DNA of 20,478 nt, from contig PJAB01000806.1 of assembly GCA_002887195.1 (NCBI GenBank), positions 1 through 20,478 of the forward strand, read 5' to 3'. The DNA comes from Chrysochromulina parva (lineage: Eukaryota; Haptophyta; Prymnesiales; Chrysochromulinaceae). The notes under the pieces were generated by a model. It made no database searches. It saw nothing but the letters and a program-made list of their open reading frames with translations, and had not been told where the DNA came from. Shown one piece after another: positions 1-8,829 of this stretch (position 1 is its first letter; each line of letters begins with the position of its first letter). The position numbers were made by a program, and so were the translations under genes.

Positions 1-27
1 GGGGGTAGGGGGTAGGGGGTAGGGGGG
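1..27. repeat. GGGGGTA tandem repeat in the annexin gene's last visible intron
   Basis: Just under four copies of a 7-bp G-rich unit sit at the window edge. They lie directly downstream, in the sense of the annexin gene, of a GTACGC splice donor (31-36). They are therefore read as intron content rather than telomere. Confidence 0.6.
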
Positions 28-36
28 AGAGCGTAC

Positions 37-3000
37 CATTCGGCCGGCCCTTGGAGAAGTGCGAGGAGAGCGTCCTTGACGGGGCCCGAGTACTCCTGCG
101 TGAGCGCCCGCTTGAGTGACGTGTTGTATGCCTCCTCATAGTACTTAGCCACCATCGCGTTCTGCGGCGCCGAGTTGTCGCAGAGGGTCTCGATGTAGTC
201 GATCGCGCCTTCGTGCAGCTGATGGGCCTGGCGACGAGCGAGGGGTTCGTCAATCTTGTCGTCGTCCACGTCGCGCTTGCCCTTGAGCATCCGCAGCGCC
301 AGCGCCTGCATTCGAGGCATTCAGAGACACCCAGAGGCACTTAGAGGCCATCCGAGGCTATCCGAGGCCATCCGAGGCCATCCGAGGCCATCCGAGGCTA
401 TCCGAGGCCTTCCCAGACCCTCAATGGCCCATCACGGTGCATGCATCCAATCACGGTGCATGCATCCCATCACGGTGCATGCGTCCCCCACGCGCACCTG
501 CATGTCGCCACTCAACTCATCCGCGAGTTTGTCGACGAGTGAGTCATCATGGTACCCTTCCCACTTGGCCTTGGCAGCGCGCACGCGCCGCGGGTGGCGC
601 GCGCAGAGGAACTCGACGAGAGCCCCATGGTCAACAGACGAGCCCTCCATGGCGAGGTCAAGAATCATCAGGTCCGCCTGCTCGGCCAGGGCGGCGCTTG
701 GTCAGAGAGGCAATCAGAGGCCATCAGAAGAGGCCATCAGAAGAGGCCATCAAGAGGCAAGTAACGGCGCTCGCCTGCTCGGCCTGCACCACCAAGAACT
801 TGGCGAGGTACGCATACCAATCGGAGCCGAAGAGTGAGCTCCCGCCGATCTCGTCGTTGATGAGCTCCTGTAACGGTTTCCCGTAAGCTTCACGGTAGCC
901 GAGGTTGACGCGTGCGAGCGCGCGCTTGTCGCGCGTCGCGAATGCGCGAATGAGGGCGGTGTCGTCCGTGCCCCACCCTTTGATGGCTTCGTGGATCGTC
1001 TCGACGTCCAGGTACGCGACGAAGACCTGATGGAGAAGGCAATCAGAGGCGCCATTAGAGGCCATCAGAGGTCATCAGAGGTCATGAATGGTCATGGTCG
1101 CATACCAGCAAGCTCTCATGCTCAAGGAAGAGGTAATCAGAGGCCATGAATGGTCATTAGAGGTCATCAGAGGTCATTAATGGTCGCATACCAGCAAGCT
1201 CTCATGCTCGAGGAAGAGGTAATCGAGCATGCTCGCCATCGACGGCGCGTCGCCCTTGTGCGTCGTGGCCACGTCCACCTCGGTGAATATCTCGGCGCCC
1301 GAGCTCGGGTCGTGGAAGCTTCGCAGCCAGAAGAGTGCGGCCGACAGCAGGTTGTTCGTCGTGCTGATCGTGCCCGCATCGTACTCGGAACGGGGCGAGA
1401 GCGCCGCGCGAAGCGCCGACCAGAGCGGCTGGCTGTACTTGCGCTCGAAGGCCTCGGCGACGCCGACCATCTTGGGCCCATCGAGCCCGCCGAGCAAGCG
1501 TGAGAGGACCTAATGAAGAAGGCCATCCGCGGTCATGAAAGGCCTTCAGAGGTCATTCAGATTCCTCAGGGGTCATTGGGGGCCGTCAGAGGTCATTCGA
1601 GGCTAGCAGGGGTCATGAAGGGTCCTCAGAGGTTATGAGAGGTCTTCAGAGGTCCCATCGCAGCTCCATCGTAGTCCTCAGAAGTCCTCAGAGGTTGTTA
1701 GAGGTCATTAGAGGGCCATCAGAGGTCATGAGAGGTCCCATCGCAGCTCTGTCGTACGTCTTTGTTCGTAAACCAGCCCTCCATCGCGTCATGCAGCCGC
1801 ATCGCGATGAAGTCGGCTGTGGGAAGTAAGAGGGCGCTCAGCGCGAAGTAGAGGCGTGAGCCGCACTTGTCGTTGAGCGCCGCACTGAGCGACTGGTCGA
1901 ACTTCTTCTCATACAGCGCCGCAACGAGCATCTGATGAGGGACGCAATCAGAGGTCATCGGAGGCGATCCGAGGCGATCCGAGGCACTCATAGGCAATTA
2001 TAGTCAATCAGTGGCAATCATAGGCAATCAGAGGTCATCGGAGGCGATCCGAGGCGATCCGAGGCAATCATAGGCAATTATAGTCAATCAGTGGCAATCA
2101 TAGGCAATCAGAGGTCATCGGAGGCGATCAGAGGCGATCCGAGGCAATCATAGGCAATTATAGTCAATCATAGGCAATCATAGGCAATCATAGGCAATCA
2201 GTGGTCATCGGAGGCGATCCGAGGCGATCCGAGGCACTCTTCTCAATAGCGTCGTGGCGAGCACATTCTGCGCGCGCGAGTTGGCGCCGATGATCTCGAT
2301 GATCAGCGACTGGTCGGCTTCCTCGAAGAAGCCTTTGGCGCACCTGATTGAGGGATGCAAGGACAGGTCATTAGAGGCACTCACAGGTCATTAGAGGCCA
2401 TCACAGGTCATCAGAGAGCCATCCAATTTCATTAAGGGCCATCAGAGGTCATCCCAATCCGTTCGAAGTAGCCCTCGGCGCACTCGTCGTGCAGCTGCTG
2501 CGCTTGCTCAGCCGCGCGGGCCGCGTCGCTCGTGTCACTCTCGTCGCGATCTCCCTTGTACAGTAGATAGATCAGGCGCTTGAGATGCGTGTACCTGATG
2601 AGGGGGACGTAATCAGACCCAATCAGACGCAATCCGACGTAATCAGCCAACTGATGATGAGGGACGCAATCAGAGTCCATCAGAGAGGCCCTCAGAGGCC
2701 CATCAGATGGGCCTCGGCAGCTGCGTACGTGCCGCTCGGCCACGTGAGCTCCTTGGTCACGTAATCGATCAGTGACCTGTCCGTCCGTCCCTCCCACTTT
2801 CGCTTGCCCGCCTGCAGCTCCGACTGGGTCTGCGTCACGAAGAGCTCGATGAGGCAAGTTTCGTCGCAGCCGAGGCTCGTGAGGATCGACGCGTCGCACG
2901 CGAGATCGATCATGTCGGCCACGTACCTGACGAGAGAGGCCATCAGAGAGCGCACTCAGAGCGCGCACGCAGAGGCCCACTCAGAGGCCATCAGAGGCGC

Positions 3001-3511
3001 AAGCAGCGACGTACTCGTCGGGCGCCGCCATCCCGAAGAACATCATGCGGCCATAGCCGCCGCTGCCCGTCTCGCCCTTGACCTCGGCGCGCATGTCCTT
3101 GTCGTACAGCTCCCGGTACTGCCGGCGCGTGCGCGCCAGCTGGCTCTTGGTCCTCGTGCACAGGCACGCGATCAACTTGCGGTCGTTGCGGCCCAGGCCG
3201 AGGAAGCCGCCGTCGGCGGCCTCCTTGACGGTCTGGGCGTCGTAGATGGCCACGTACTCCTTGAGACGCCGGTTGTGCGCCTGCAGCCGCGTGCAGCACT
3301 CCGTCATGACCTTCGCGTCGCCGGCGTGCTCCTCTCTCGCCTTGAGGCACGAGGCAATGAAGGTCTCGTTGCCCGCCTTGGTTTTCACCGACTCGGCCTC
3401 GGCGATCGTGAGATTGTCGCGAGCCACCTCGGTGCGCGTCGAGCCCCGCTCGGCCTCGGTCACACGTGCATCCTTGATCGTCTCCACGGGGGCGCTCGCG
3501 CCGCAGCCCAT
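37..3511 (-). CDS. Annexin-like protein, N-myristoylatable, multi-repeat, 3' end beyond window
   Basis: Annexins bind acidic membranes, usually through calcium. Inferred exons (minus strand): 3015-3511, 2729-2926, 2484-2594, 2238-2343, 1758-1931, 1192-1509, 766-1026, 498-677 and 37-305, which join in one frame for about 704 codons; a GTACGC donor at 31-36 leads out of the window. The start MGCGAS fits N-myristoylation (Gly2, Ser6) with Cys3 available for palmitoylation. Residues 1-90 are a charged pre-core. Seven annexin-like repeats follow, starting near residues 91, 168, 262, 341, 472, 553 and 640. Only the fifth keeps the canonical calcium loop (KGWGTDD, about 484-490); the others are degenerate (GLGRND, SLGCDE, GWFTNKD, GSSVDHG). 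Repeats 3 and 7 share a similar KGxRD-containing lead-in, so the protein looks like a doubled four-repeat core (as in annexin A6) with an eighth repeat probably outside. Exon 7 could instead end at 775 with a GC donor. Family call is strong; exact exon edges are inferred. Confidence 0.8.
306..497 (-). repeat. Annexin intron 8: 10-bp repeats plus an 18-19 bp repeat
   Basis: This intron runs from a GTGCGC donor (492-497) to a TGCAG acceptor (306-310). From about 345 to 405 the plus strand repeats TCCGAGGCCA or TCCGAGGCTA, a 10-bp unit. From about 431 to 487 there are three copies of a unit close to CATCACGGTGCATGCATCC. Both fall inside the intron by the exon join ELSGDMQ to ALALRML. Confidence 0.7.
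678..765 (-). repeat. Annexin intron 7 with a flanking direct repeat
   Basis: The 12-bp word CGCCTGCTCGGC occurs at 675-686 (acceptor side) and 772-783 (donor side), bracketing the intron. A GTTACT donor gives 88 nt; a GC donor inside the repeat would give 97 nt and a seamless AEQADLMI join. Plus-strand AGAGGCCATCAGA units fill the interior. Confidence 0.55.
1027..1191 (-). repeat. Annexin intron 6 with an internal copy of the exon end and donor
   Basis: Positions 1095-1138 and 1181-1224 are 44-bp direct repeats differing at one base (1124 versus 1210), 86 bp apart. The 1181-1224 copy contains the real exon 6 end and its GTATGC donor; the other copy lies wholly in the intron with a second intact GTATGC. 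The interior carries AGAGGTCAT repeats and the acceptor end reads GATTGCCTTCTCCATCAG in the sense direction. Confidence 0.75.
1510..1757 (-). repeat. Annexin intron 5, degenerate AGAGGTCAT repeats
   Basis: The donor is GTACGA (1752-1757) and the acceptor is ATTAG (1510-1514). The interior is made of irregular plus-strand AGAGGTCATT/AGAGGTCCTC words with about 10-bp spacing. The exon join (FTNKD to VLSRLLGGL) matches a normal annexin repeat. Confidence 0.65.
1932..2237 (-). repeat. Annexin intron 4: 10-bp repeats in an 80-bp higher-order array
   Basis: From 1951 the plus strand is built of 10-bp words that stay in exact register (GAGGTCATCG, GAGGCGATCC, TAGGCAATCA, TAGTCAATCA). They form a higher-order unit starting at 1951, 2031, 2111 and 2201, that is 80, 80 and 90 bp apart. 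The acceptor side reads GATTGCGTCCCTCATCAG in the sense direction; the donor is GTGCCT (2232-2237). Confidence 0.85.
2344..2483 (-). repeat. Annexin intron 3 flanked by a 21-bp imperfect direct repeat
   Basis: The first 21 nt of the intron (2463-2483) match the first 21 nt of the following exon (2323-2343) at 18 positions, and both begin with GTGCGCC. The exon join reads QQLHDECAKGFFEEADQ. The interior carries 10-bp AGAGGTCATC-type words and the 3' end reads CATCCCTCAATCAG. Confidence 0.7.
2595..2728 (-). repeat. Annexin intron 2 with a second copy of the intron 3'-end motif
   Basis: The donor is GTACGC (2723-2728) and the acceptor end reads GATTACGTCCCCCTCATCAG. A second internal copy of the terminal motif lies near 2650-2672 (sense GATTGCGTCCCTCATCATCAG-like), suggesting nested or tandem elements. 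Confidence 0.6.
2927..3014 (-). repeat. Annexin intron 1, 88 nt, with a direct repeat at the splice sites
   Basis: The intron starts GTACGTCGC and the next exon starts GTACGTGGC. It ends TCTCGTCAG and holds AGAGGCCATC-type words. The join restores PDEYVADMIDLA, a normal annexin repeat boundary. Confidence 0.65.
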
Positions 3512-3738
3512 GATGCAGGGGATTATCGGAACAGTTTGTGTGGAACGGGCGGTTAACGGTATGAATATGGCAAGCTAGTGTGAGCGAAACAGCAGACCCA
3601 CAAAGACTAGTCAAGTCAAGTAAATTTCGGGGAGACAAGGTCGGTCCTCAAACGCCCTGTGCATGGAATGCTTTTTCAACTGTCAAAAGAAGCCACTGAA
3701 GCGGACGGCTGGTGTCGCACCGCGACGTCCACCAGCCG
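3512..3738. promoter_or_regulatory. Head-to-head intergenic region (annexin / channel)
   Basis: About 230 bp separates the annexin start from the first in-frame ATG of the channel, so both promoters must lie here or just beyond. It contains a short GTCAA tandem repeat (3610-3621) that recurs in the other head-to-head gap at 13840-13861. No TATA-like box is convincing. Part of it (3663-3711) may be a first channel exon. Confidence 0.45.
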
Positions 3739-6622
3739 ATGCCGTGCTCGTTGAGTGCATTGCGCTCCTCCCATGCGCCAACTCCACAGCTCTCGGCTGC
3801 CTCGTTAGAGCTGCAGCAGTGGCTGCTCGTCGAGGCCAAGATCCCCGAGGCACGCATGGCGGCGCTCCTCAAGATTCTGGAGGACAATTGGATCGCCGAC
3901 GTCGCCACGCTCGTCAAGTCTGTGTCCGTGCTGGAGAAGCACTTGCCCGCGGCGGCCTACGTGGCCATCAAGAGTGCTGCGGTCGCCGCTTCCATATCTG
4001 CCACGTCACCCGAGCGGAACCACGGCCGTGCTGCCGTCGCGTCCATCGCCGACACCGCCTCCGAGGTGGCTGCGCCCGATCCACCGGGTGGCGTCTCGAC
4101 GCCGATGAAGTTTGGGAACGAGTCGCGATTGGAAACCTCGATCCGCACCAATGTGGCGCAGCCGCCGCGCTCGCCGCAGCGCCTCCAACGCGGCGGCGCC
4201 TCGACGTTCGAGGATCCGCTCGCCGAGCGCGAGCGCGCACTGCGCCGCGCCGAGTTCAAGGCTGAGACGCAGCGGCACCGCGCGCAGCTGCAGAGGGCGT
4301 CCCGCATGACGCTCGCACCTGACGGTTGGGCGGCGCGCGTGTGGGAGCACGGCGTCCTCGCGCTCGCGGTGCTCTTTGTCCTCGTCGTCACGCCGCTGGA
4401 GCTGGGCGTGCTGCTCCACAGCGGGGAGAGCGTCGCGTACGAGGGCGGGACGCAGCGCCCCTTTTCGCCGTTCTGGTGGGCGAATCGGCTCGTCGAGCTC
4501 ATCCTGTGGGCGGACGTGCTCTTCCGCTTCCACGTCGCCTTCCGTGAGCCCGACGCGTCCGGTGGTCGGTTGGTGTACGCTCGCGGGCGCATCGCGCGCC
4601 GTTACGTGTGCTCGTATCTCGCGCTCGATCTGCTCGCGGCGGCGCCTATCGAGCTCTCGATCTGGGCGATGCGCAATCTGGTGCTCCGCGGAGAGCTCCG
4701 CAGCCTCGACGCGTTCCACGTGGGCACGTACGAGGCTCTCTACCGGCTCACCCGCCTCGCGAAGCTGCTGCGCCCGGGGCACGTGTACGGGTGGCTCCCC
4801 TCGGCGCGGGCGCAGGCGCGCCAGCCGGTGCTCACGACGGCGCTGCTGCTCGGGCTCGGCGCGCTGTTGCTGGCGCACTGGCTCGCGTGCACGTGGGCCT
4901 TTGTTGGGCTGCGCACTGCCGAGCCTCTGCTCGCGCACGTCGCGCCGCCGCCCTCGCCGCCCTTGCCGCCGCCCGCCCGCCCGCCCCTGTCGAGTTACAA
5001 TGCCTCTGAAGCCGCCGAGCTCGCCGCCGAGGCGGTCGCGACGGCGATGACCAGTGCCAGGGCCCGTGCCGGGGCCGGGGCTGGGCCGCCGTGGATCGCG
5101 CCGCCTCTCTTGGCCAGCTCGTCCTGGATAGGGTCTGCAGGCCTCCTTGACCCCCCAGCGCACGACGGCGACCCCCCGACTCTCCCTCGACCCTCGAGGC
5201 TCTACGCGGCGGCTCTGCGCGCGGCGGCCGCGTTGGTCTTCGGCTTGGGTGGCGGCGGGCCGGCGCCGGTGACGTGGCAGGAGCAGTACGTGGCCGCGGC
5301 TCTGCGTCTGGGTGCCACCGCGTGCTGGCTGCACGCCCTCATGTACGCCTGCGCGGTGCTCCTCGCCGCGGCCGCGCCGGGTGCGCTGCGCTACCGAGAG
5401 ACCTTCGAAGACGTGGGCACGCTCTGCCGCGAGGGTCAGCTGCCCTCGAGCCTCCAGCGGCGCCTGCGTGCCTACTTTCGGCATGTGCCCGCCCTCGAGG
5501 GCGCCGAGCGCCGTGTCGAGCTCCTCGAGCGCACGCCCCCCCACCTTCGGCTGGAGGCAGCGTTCGCTATGGCGCCCGGGCTCTTGGGCGCGGTGCCCTT
5601 CCTCGCGCCCACCTTCCTCGTGCCGTCGGTGCTCGGCGCGGCGCGACGCGGCGTGGCGGCGTTGCCTCTGGAGAAGGTCTTCATCGGATCCGTTGTGCTC
5701 GCTCTGCTGCCCGTCATCCACTGCCCCCGTGAGTACCTCGCCGCCGACGCGCTCTCGATTGTCGAAAAGGGGCGCGCGGCGCTCAAGGGACGCGTGCTGC
5801 GCGCGGGCGGCGCATTCGGCCTCGACGTGCTGCTTGCTCGAGCGGACCTTCGCGACGCAGCGCCCGCCATAGCGCTCACGCACTGCCAGCTACTTCGCCT
5901 CTCCCGCGACGCCCTTCTCACTCTCGCCGCCCCCCACCCAGCTGCCTCCCATGCACTTCGTGTCGTCGCGATCCATCGGGCCCTGCGCCGGGGGTTTGTC
6001 CTCGCCGCACGCCACCGCCGGCACAGCCTGCTGCGCCGGGACCCGTCGGCAAGCGACGCGCTCACGACGGCGCTCGCCGGCGACCGCGCCGCCGCCGGCG
6101 AGGCCGTGGCGCCCACGACGGCGCCGCCACCCTCCTCGCCCTCGCCTGCGCGCGCCGTGCTGAGCTCCACTTACGATCTGCTTCCCCCGTGGTACTGCGC
6201 GGAAGCGCCGCCGTGGGCACGTCCGGAAGCGCCGCCGTGGGCACGTCCGGAAGCGCCGCCGTGGGCACGTCCGGAAGCGCCGCCGCCGCCGCCGCACGCA
6301 GGCGCCGTCGTGAGCGCGCCTCTCGGCTGGGGGTCGGATTCGGAGGCGTTGGGCGAGGCACGCACGCGCGCGCTCGTCACGGCGCTCGAGGCGCGCGTCC
6401 TCGCCAAGCTGGGCGCGCTCACGACGGCGCCCGCCCCGTGGGTGAAGCCGCGCGGTGCGGACGGGTCGGCGCCGTCGTGGGCACCTGCAGGGGGCAGCCT
6501 CGCGCGGCGTAGCTTGCCCGGCACGACGCCCGACCGGTCGGAGGACACGGACGACCCTCGCCTCGCTATCCTGCGCGCCGGGGCAAGCCGCCGCAGACAG
6601 TCTCGGATGCTCGCAGAGGAGC

Positions 6623-6671
<49 letters not shown>

Positions 6672-7275
6672 TGGCAGCGGTGGCAGCGGTGGCATCGGTG
6701 GCGGCGGCATCAGCTGCGAGCCAGCGCGTCGCGGGCCGCCCGGCACGGCGCGTCACGGGTCGCCCGGCACGGCGCCGCGGCGCTGCAGCAGCCACCGGGT
6801 GCACGCTAATCAGAGCCCCCATCACGTGCACCACACGCCCGCGCGTGCGGCGAGCGCTCGCCATCTCGTGAATGCCCGAGACAGCGCTCGCCATCTCGTG
6901 AATGCCCGAGACAGCGCGCGCGGGGCGTCGAAGGAGAACCATCTGGTCGCGCCGCCCATCCACAGCCGGCAGGCATTCCCACAGGCGACTGCTGCCCTCC
7001 TCGAGCGGATCGAGCGGCTCGAGCTGGCGGCCGCCAAGCCGATGGCGTCGTCGTGGGCTGCCGCCGCCGGCCATGCGCCGCCGCCCACGACGACGCCTAG
7101 CACGCCGCCGAGCCATGGGCCGAGCGGCCCTTCGAGGCTGTCTCCGATGCGCCCTTCGAGGCTGTCTCCGAGGCTGTCACCGCCCCTGAGCGCCGAGGCG
7201 CGCTATGCTCGTAGCGTCGCCATGGCACAAGCTGGCGAGCAGCAGCCTCCGGGCAGTGGCGCTCTGAAATGCTGA
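3739..7275 (+). CDS. SAM-like / CNG-EAG superfamily ion channel
   Basis: This is a long open frame of 1178 residues from the first ATG. Order: a SAM-like helical domain (about 22-82); S1 (199-226); S2 (245-268); S3 (about 288-310); a short basic S4 (YRLTRLAKLLR, about 333-345); S5 (367-392, with ALLLAHWLACTW); a Pro/Ala-rich turret of about 90 residues; a pore segment ending VFGLGGGGP (near 500-510); S6 (about 522-548); a C-linker (YRETFEDVGTLCREGQLPSS); and a degenerate cyclic-nucleotide-binding-like domain (about 620-740). The tail is low-complexity. The family normally forms tetrameric plasma-membrane cation channels. The filter lacks the usual GYG and the nucleotide pocket lacks FGE, so ion selectivity and ligand binding are doubtful. 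Alternative start: ATG at 3663, exon to 3711, a 97-nt GT-AG intron, exon 2 from 3809; this is also in frame and gives MECFFNCQKK at the N-terminus. Confidence 0.75.
6201..6285 (+). repeat. 24-bp coding repeat (PEAPPWAR) in the channel tail
   Basis: Three exact 24-bp copies start at 6201, 6225 and 6249, followed by a partial copy. Each encodes EAPPWARP in the cytoplasmic tail. Confidence 0.9.
6627..6667 (+). repeat. GGC microsatellite encoding poly-glycine
   Basis: About 13 consecutive GGC codons in the channel tail give a glycine run, followed by Gly/Ser-rich sequence to about 6708. It is probably a length-variable linker. Confidence 0.9.
6853..6912 (+). repeat. 30-bp exact tandem duplication in the channel tail
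   Basis: Two identical 30-bp units (6853-6882, 6883-6912) encode SARHLVNARD twice in the channel tail. Confidence 0.9.
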
Positions 7276-7369
7276 CCGTCGAGGTAACAGTTATTCTCCG
7301 ATGCACAACTTCAAACTTGAAATAAGCGAGCACCTCTCGCTCACGACGGCTCCTGGACAGCGAACATAC

Positions 7370-8089
7370 ATGCAAGCGCTCGCAGCGATGTGCTGTCCAT
7401 TCGGCTCATCCAGCATTCCAATTGTGGAGATGACGAGCTTTGCGGACAAGGATAGCGCCGTGATGTCCAACGGGGAGGACGGTCCGTCGCTCGCCCAGCA
7501 GGCCGCCCAGCAGGCCAAGGGGTTGATGGGGAAAATCGCCGCGCCGATCAAAGAGCTCGAAAAGGAGCGCGCCCGCGACAAGAAGCTCGACGAGCTCAAG
7601 GCCGGCGCGATGATGCAGCTGCTGCCAGACGGCAAACAACGCCAAAGTCTCACGGTCAAGGTTGCGGTCTCACCCGATGGCGCGATGGTCACATGGGCGG
7701 GCACCGGGGTCTCAGGCGTGATGGCGTTGGCCGCTATCCGTGAGGTGAAACCGATCATGAAATCAGGCATCGTGTTCGTCAGCGAGCCGACGATCATCCC
7801 GAACCAGTTCAAGCTGATCGCAGAAGATCAGGCGGTGGGCTTTGAGGCGAAGGACGAGGAGGTGAAGGAGAAGTGGATAAGCACGCTCCAGGAGTGCTCC
7901 GTAGCAGCCGCGCAGGCAAAAGTAGGACGTAACACGATGCAGAAGCAGGTAAAGCGGGAAATGGGTCTTGAGGAGAGGAGAAGAGCGAACGAGCGGCGCA
8001 AGGCTGAGATCATCAAGGGTGCCGGTGGGATGAAGCACACAGCAGCGGCGAAGATGAATCGGGGAGGAGCCAAAGAGGAAGAATACTAA
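7370..8089 (+). CDS. PH-like domain protein, copy 1
   Basis: The protein has 239 residues from the chosen ATG; an upstream in-frame ATG at 7301 would add 23. I chose 7370 because the paralogue on the other strand begins the same way (MQALA / MQSLA). A helical lead (about 35-60) precedes a PH-like fold: SLTVKVAVSPDGAMVTW strands, an AIREVKP strand, NQFKLIAEDQAVGFEAKD strands, then a helix with the conserved Trp (VKEKWISTLQEC). A basic, coiled C-terminus ends near GGMKHTAAAKM. PH domains typically bind phosphoinositides or proteins at membranes; the N-terminal CC pair could be acylated. Binding specificity cannot be read from the sequence. The start lies only about 95 bp after the channel stop. 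Confidence 0.75.
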   Translation: MQALAAMCCPFGSSSIPIVEMTSFADKDSAVMSNGEDGPSLAQQAAQQAKGLMGKIAAPIKELEKERARDKKLDELKAGAMMQLLPDGKQRQSLTVKVAVSPDGAMVTWAGTGVSGVMALAAIREVKPIMKSGIVFVSEPTIIPNQFKLIAEDQAVGFEAKDEEVKEKWISTLQECSVAAAQAKVGRNTMQKQVKREMGLEERRRANERRKAEIIKGAGGMKHTAAAKMNRGGAKEEEY

Positions 8090-8139
8090 AGGTTTTCTTT
8101 TTACTAAGACCACAGATCGTTCATCGCACGGGGCGGGCA

Positions 8140-8829
8140 TCAGGCACGACTCATCATCGCCGCTGCTGTGTGCTTCATCCCACCGGAGCCGACTGACTTC
8201 ATGACCTCGGCCTTGCGTCTCTCGGCCTCGCGTTTCCTCTCGTCGAGCCCCATTCTGCGTTTTGCCTGTTGCATCATCTTCCGGCCAACCTTGGCCTCCG
8301 CGGCCGCTGCGGCGCACTCCTCGAGAGTGCTCATCCACTGCGCCTTGACGTCATCGTCCTTGGCCTCGAAGCTCACGATCTGATCGTCCGCAATCAGCTT
8401 GAACTGCTTCGGTATCGGCGCCGGCTTGCTAAAGAACGTGGAGCTCATCACCGGCTTCACCTCACGAATCGCTGACATGGCCATCACGCCGGACACGCCC
8501 GAGGCCGTCCACGTTACCATCGTGCCGTCGGACGAGACCGCAATTTTGACCATCGTGCCGGCCTTGAGAGTTGAGCCGTCGGCCTGCAGCACCATAGTGG
8601 CGCCGGCCTTGAGCTCCTCGAGCTTTGCTTCGCGGGCACGCTCCTTGTCATAATCGTCCTTCATCGCCGTGATCGGCGCGGCGAGCTTTCCGAGCCAGCC
8701 CTTGGCCTTTAAAGCGAGCGATGGAGGGCCCTCCTCGCCATCCCTGTCGCTGGTATCGTCTCGGATCGGCTGCTTGTCTACGCTGCCGGGAATGGGCATA
8801 CACGGGCAAAGGACGGCAAGCGACTGCAT
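8140..8829 (-). CDS. PH-like domain protein, copy 2 (inverted paralogue)
   Basis: The protein has 229 residues, collinear with the plus-strand neighbour across its length. Shared features include MQSLA at the start, KLEELKAGA, MVTWTASGVSGVMA, AIREVKP, QFKLIADDQ, the Trp helix (VKAQWMSTLEEC), AKVGRKMMQ, RRMGLDERK and the C-terminal GGMKHTAAA. An upstream extension to 8904 exists but is low-complexity and not shared. The genes are tail-to-tail with 50 bp between stop codons, so their 3' UTRs probably overlap. This is an inverted duplication followed by divergence. Role as for its partner: a probable membrane- or lipid-binding adaptor, not proven. Confidence 0.75.
   Translation of the reverse strand: MQSLAVLCPCMPIPGSVDKQPIRDDTSDRDGEEGPPSLALKAKGWLGKLAAPITAMKDDYDKERAREAKLEELKAGATMVLQADGSTLKAGTMVKIAVSSDGTMVTWTASGVSGVMAMSAIREVKPVMSSTFFSKPAPIPKQFKLIADDQIVSFEAKDDDVKAQWMSTLEECAAAAAEAKVGRKMMQQAKRRMGLDERKREAERRKAEVMKSVGSGGMKHTAAAMMSRA

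Noticed and set aside
1..27. Telomere repeat
   Set aside because: GGGGGTA is G-rich, but it directly follows a splice donor of a gene that is not finished, so it is more likely intron.
256..837. 193-residue plus-strand open frame rich in EAIRGHPRPS repeats
   Set aside because: It is a translation of the 10-bp intron repeat and the antisense of annexin exons; 10-bp units give a 10-residue repeat in any open frame.
1951..2237. CRISPR array or satellite DNA
   Set aside because: There are no constant-length unique spacers, the unit is 10 bp and it lies between annexin splice sites in a eukaryotic gene.
2804..3556. 250-residue plus-strand open frame opposite annexin exons 1-2
   Set aside because: It crosses annexin intron 1 on the antisense strand; the minus strand has recognisable annexin repeats and a lipidation motif.
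3712..3712. Channel start at 3712 and secreted-protein start at 16102
   Set aside because: Both codons are GTG, which is unlikely as a eukaryotic start; the first ATGs at 3739 and 16120 were used.
4006..5883. 625-residue minus-strand open frame opposite the channel
   Set aside because: Arg/Glu-rich low-complexity product typical of the antisense of high-GC coding sequence; the plus strand has clear transmembrane segments.
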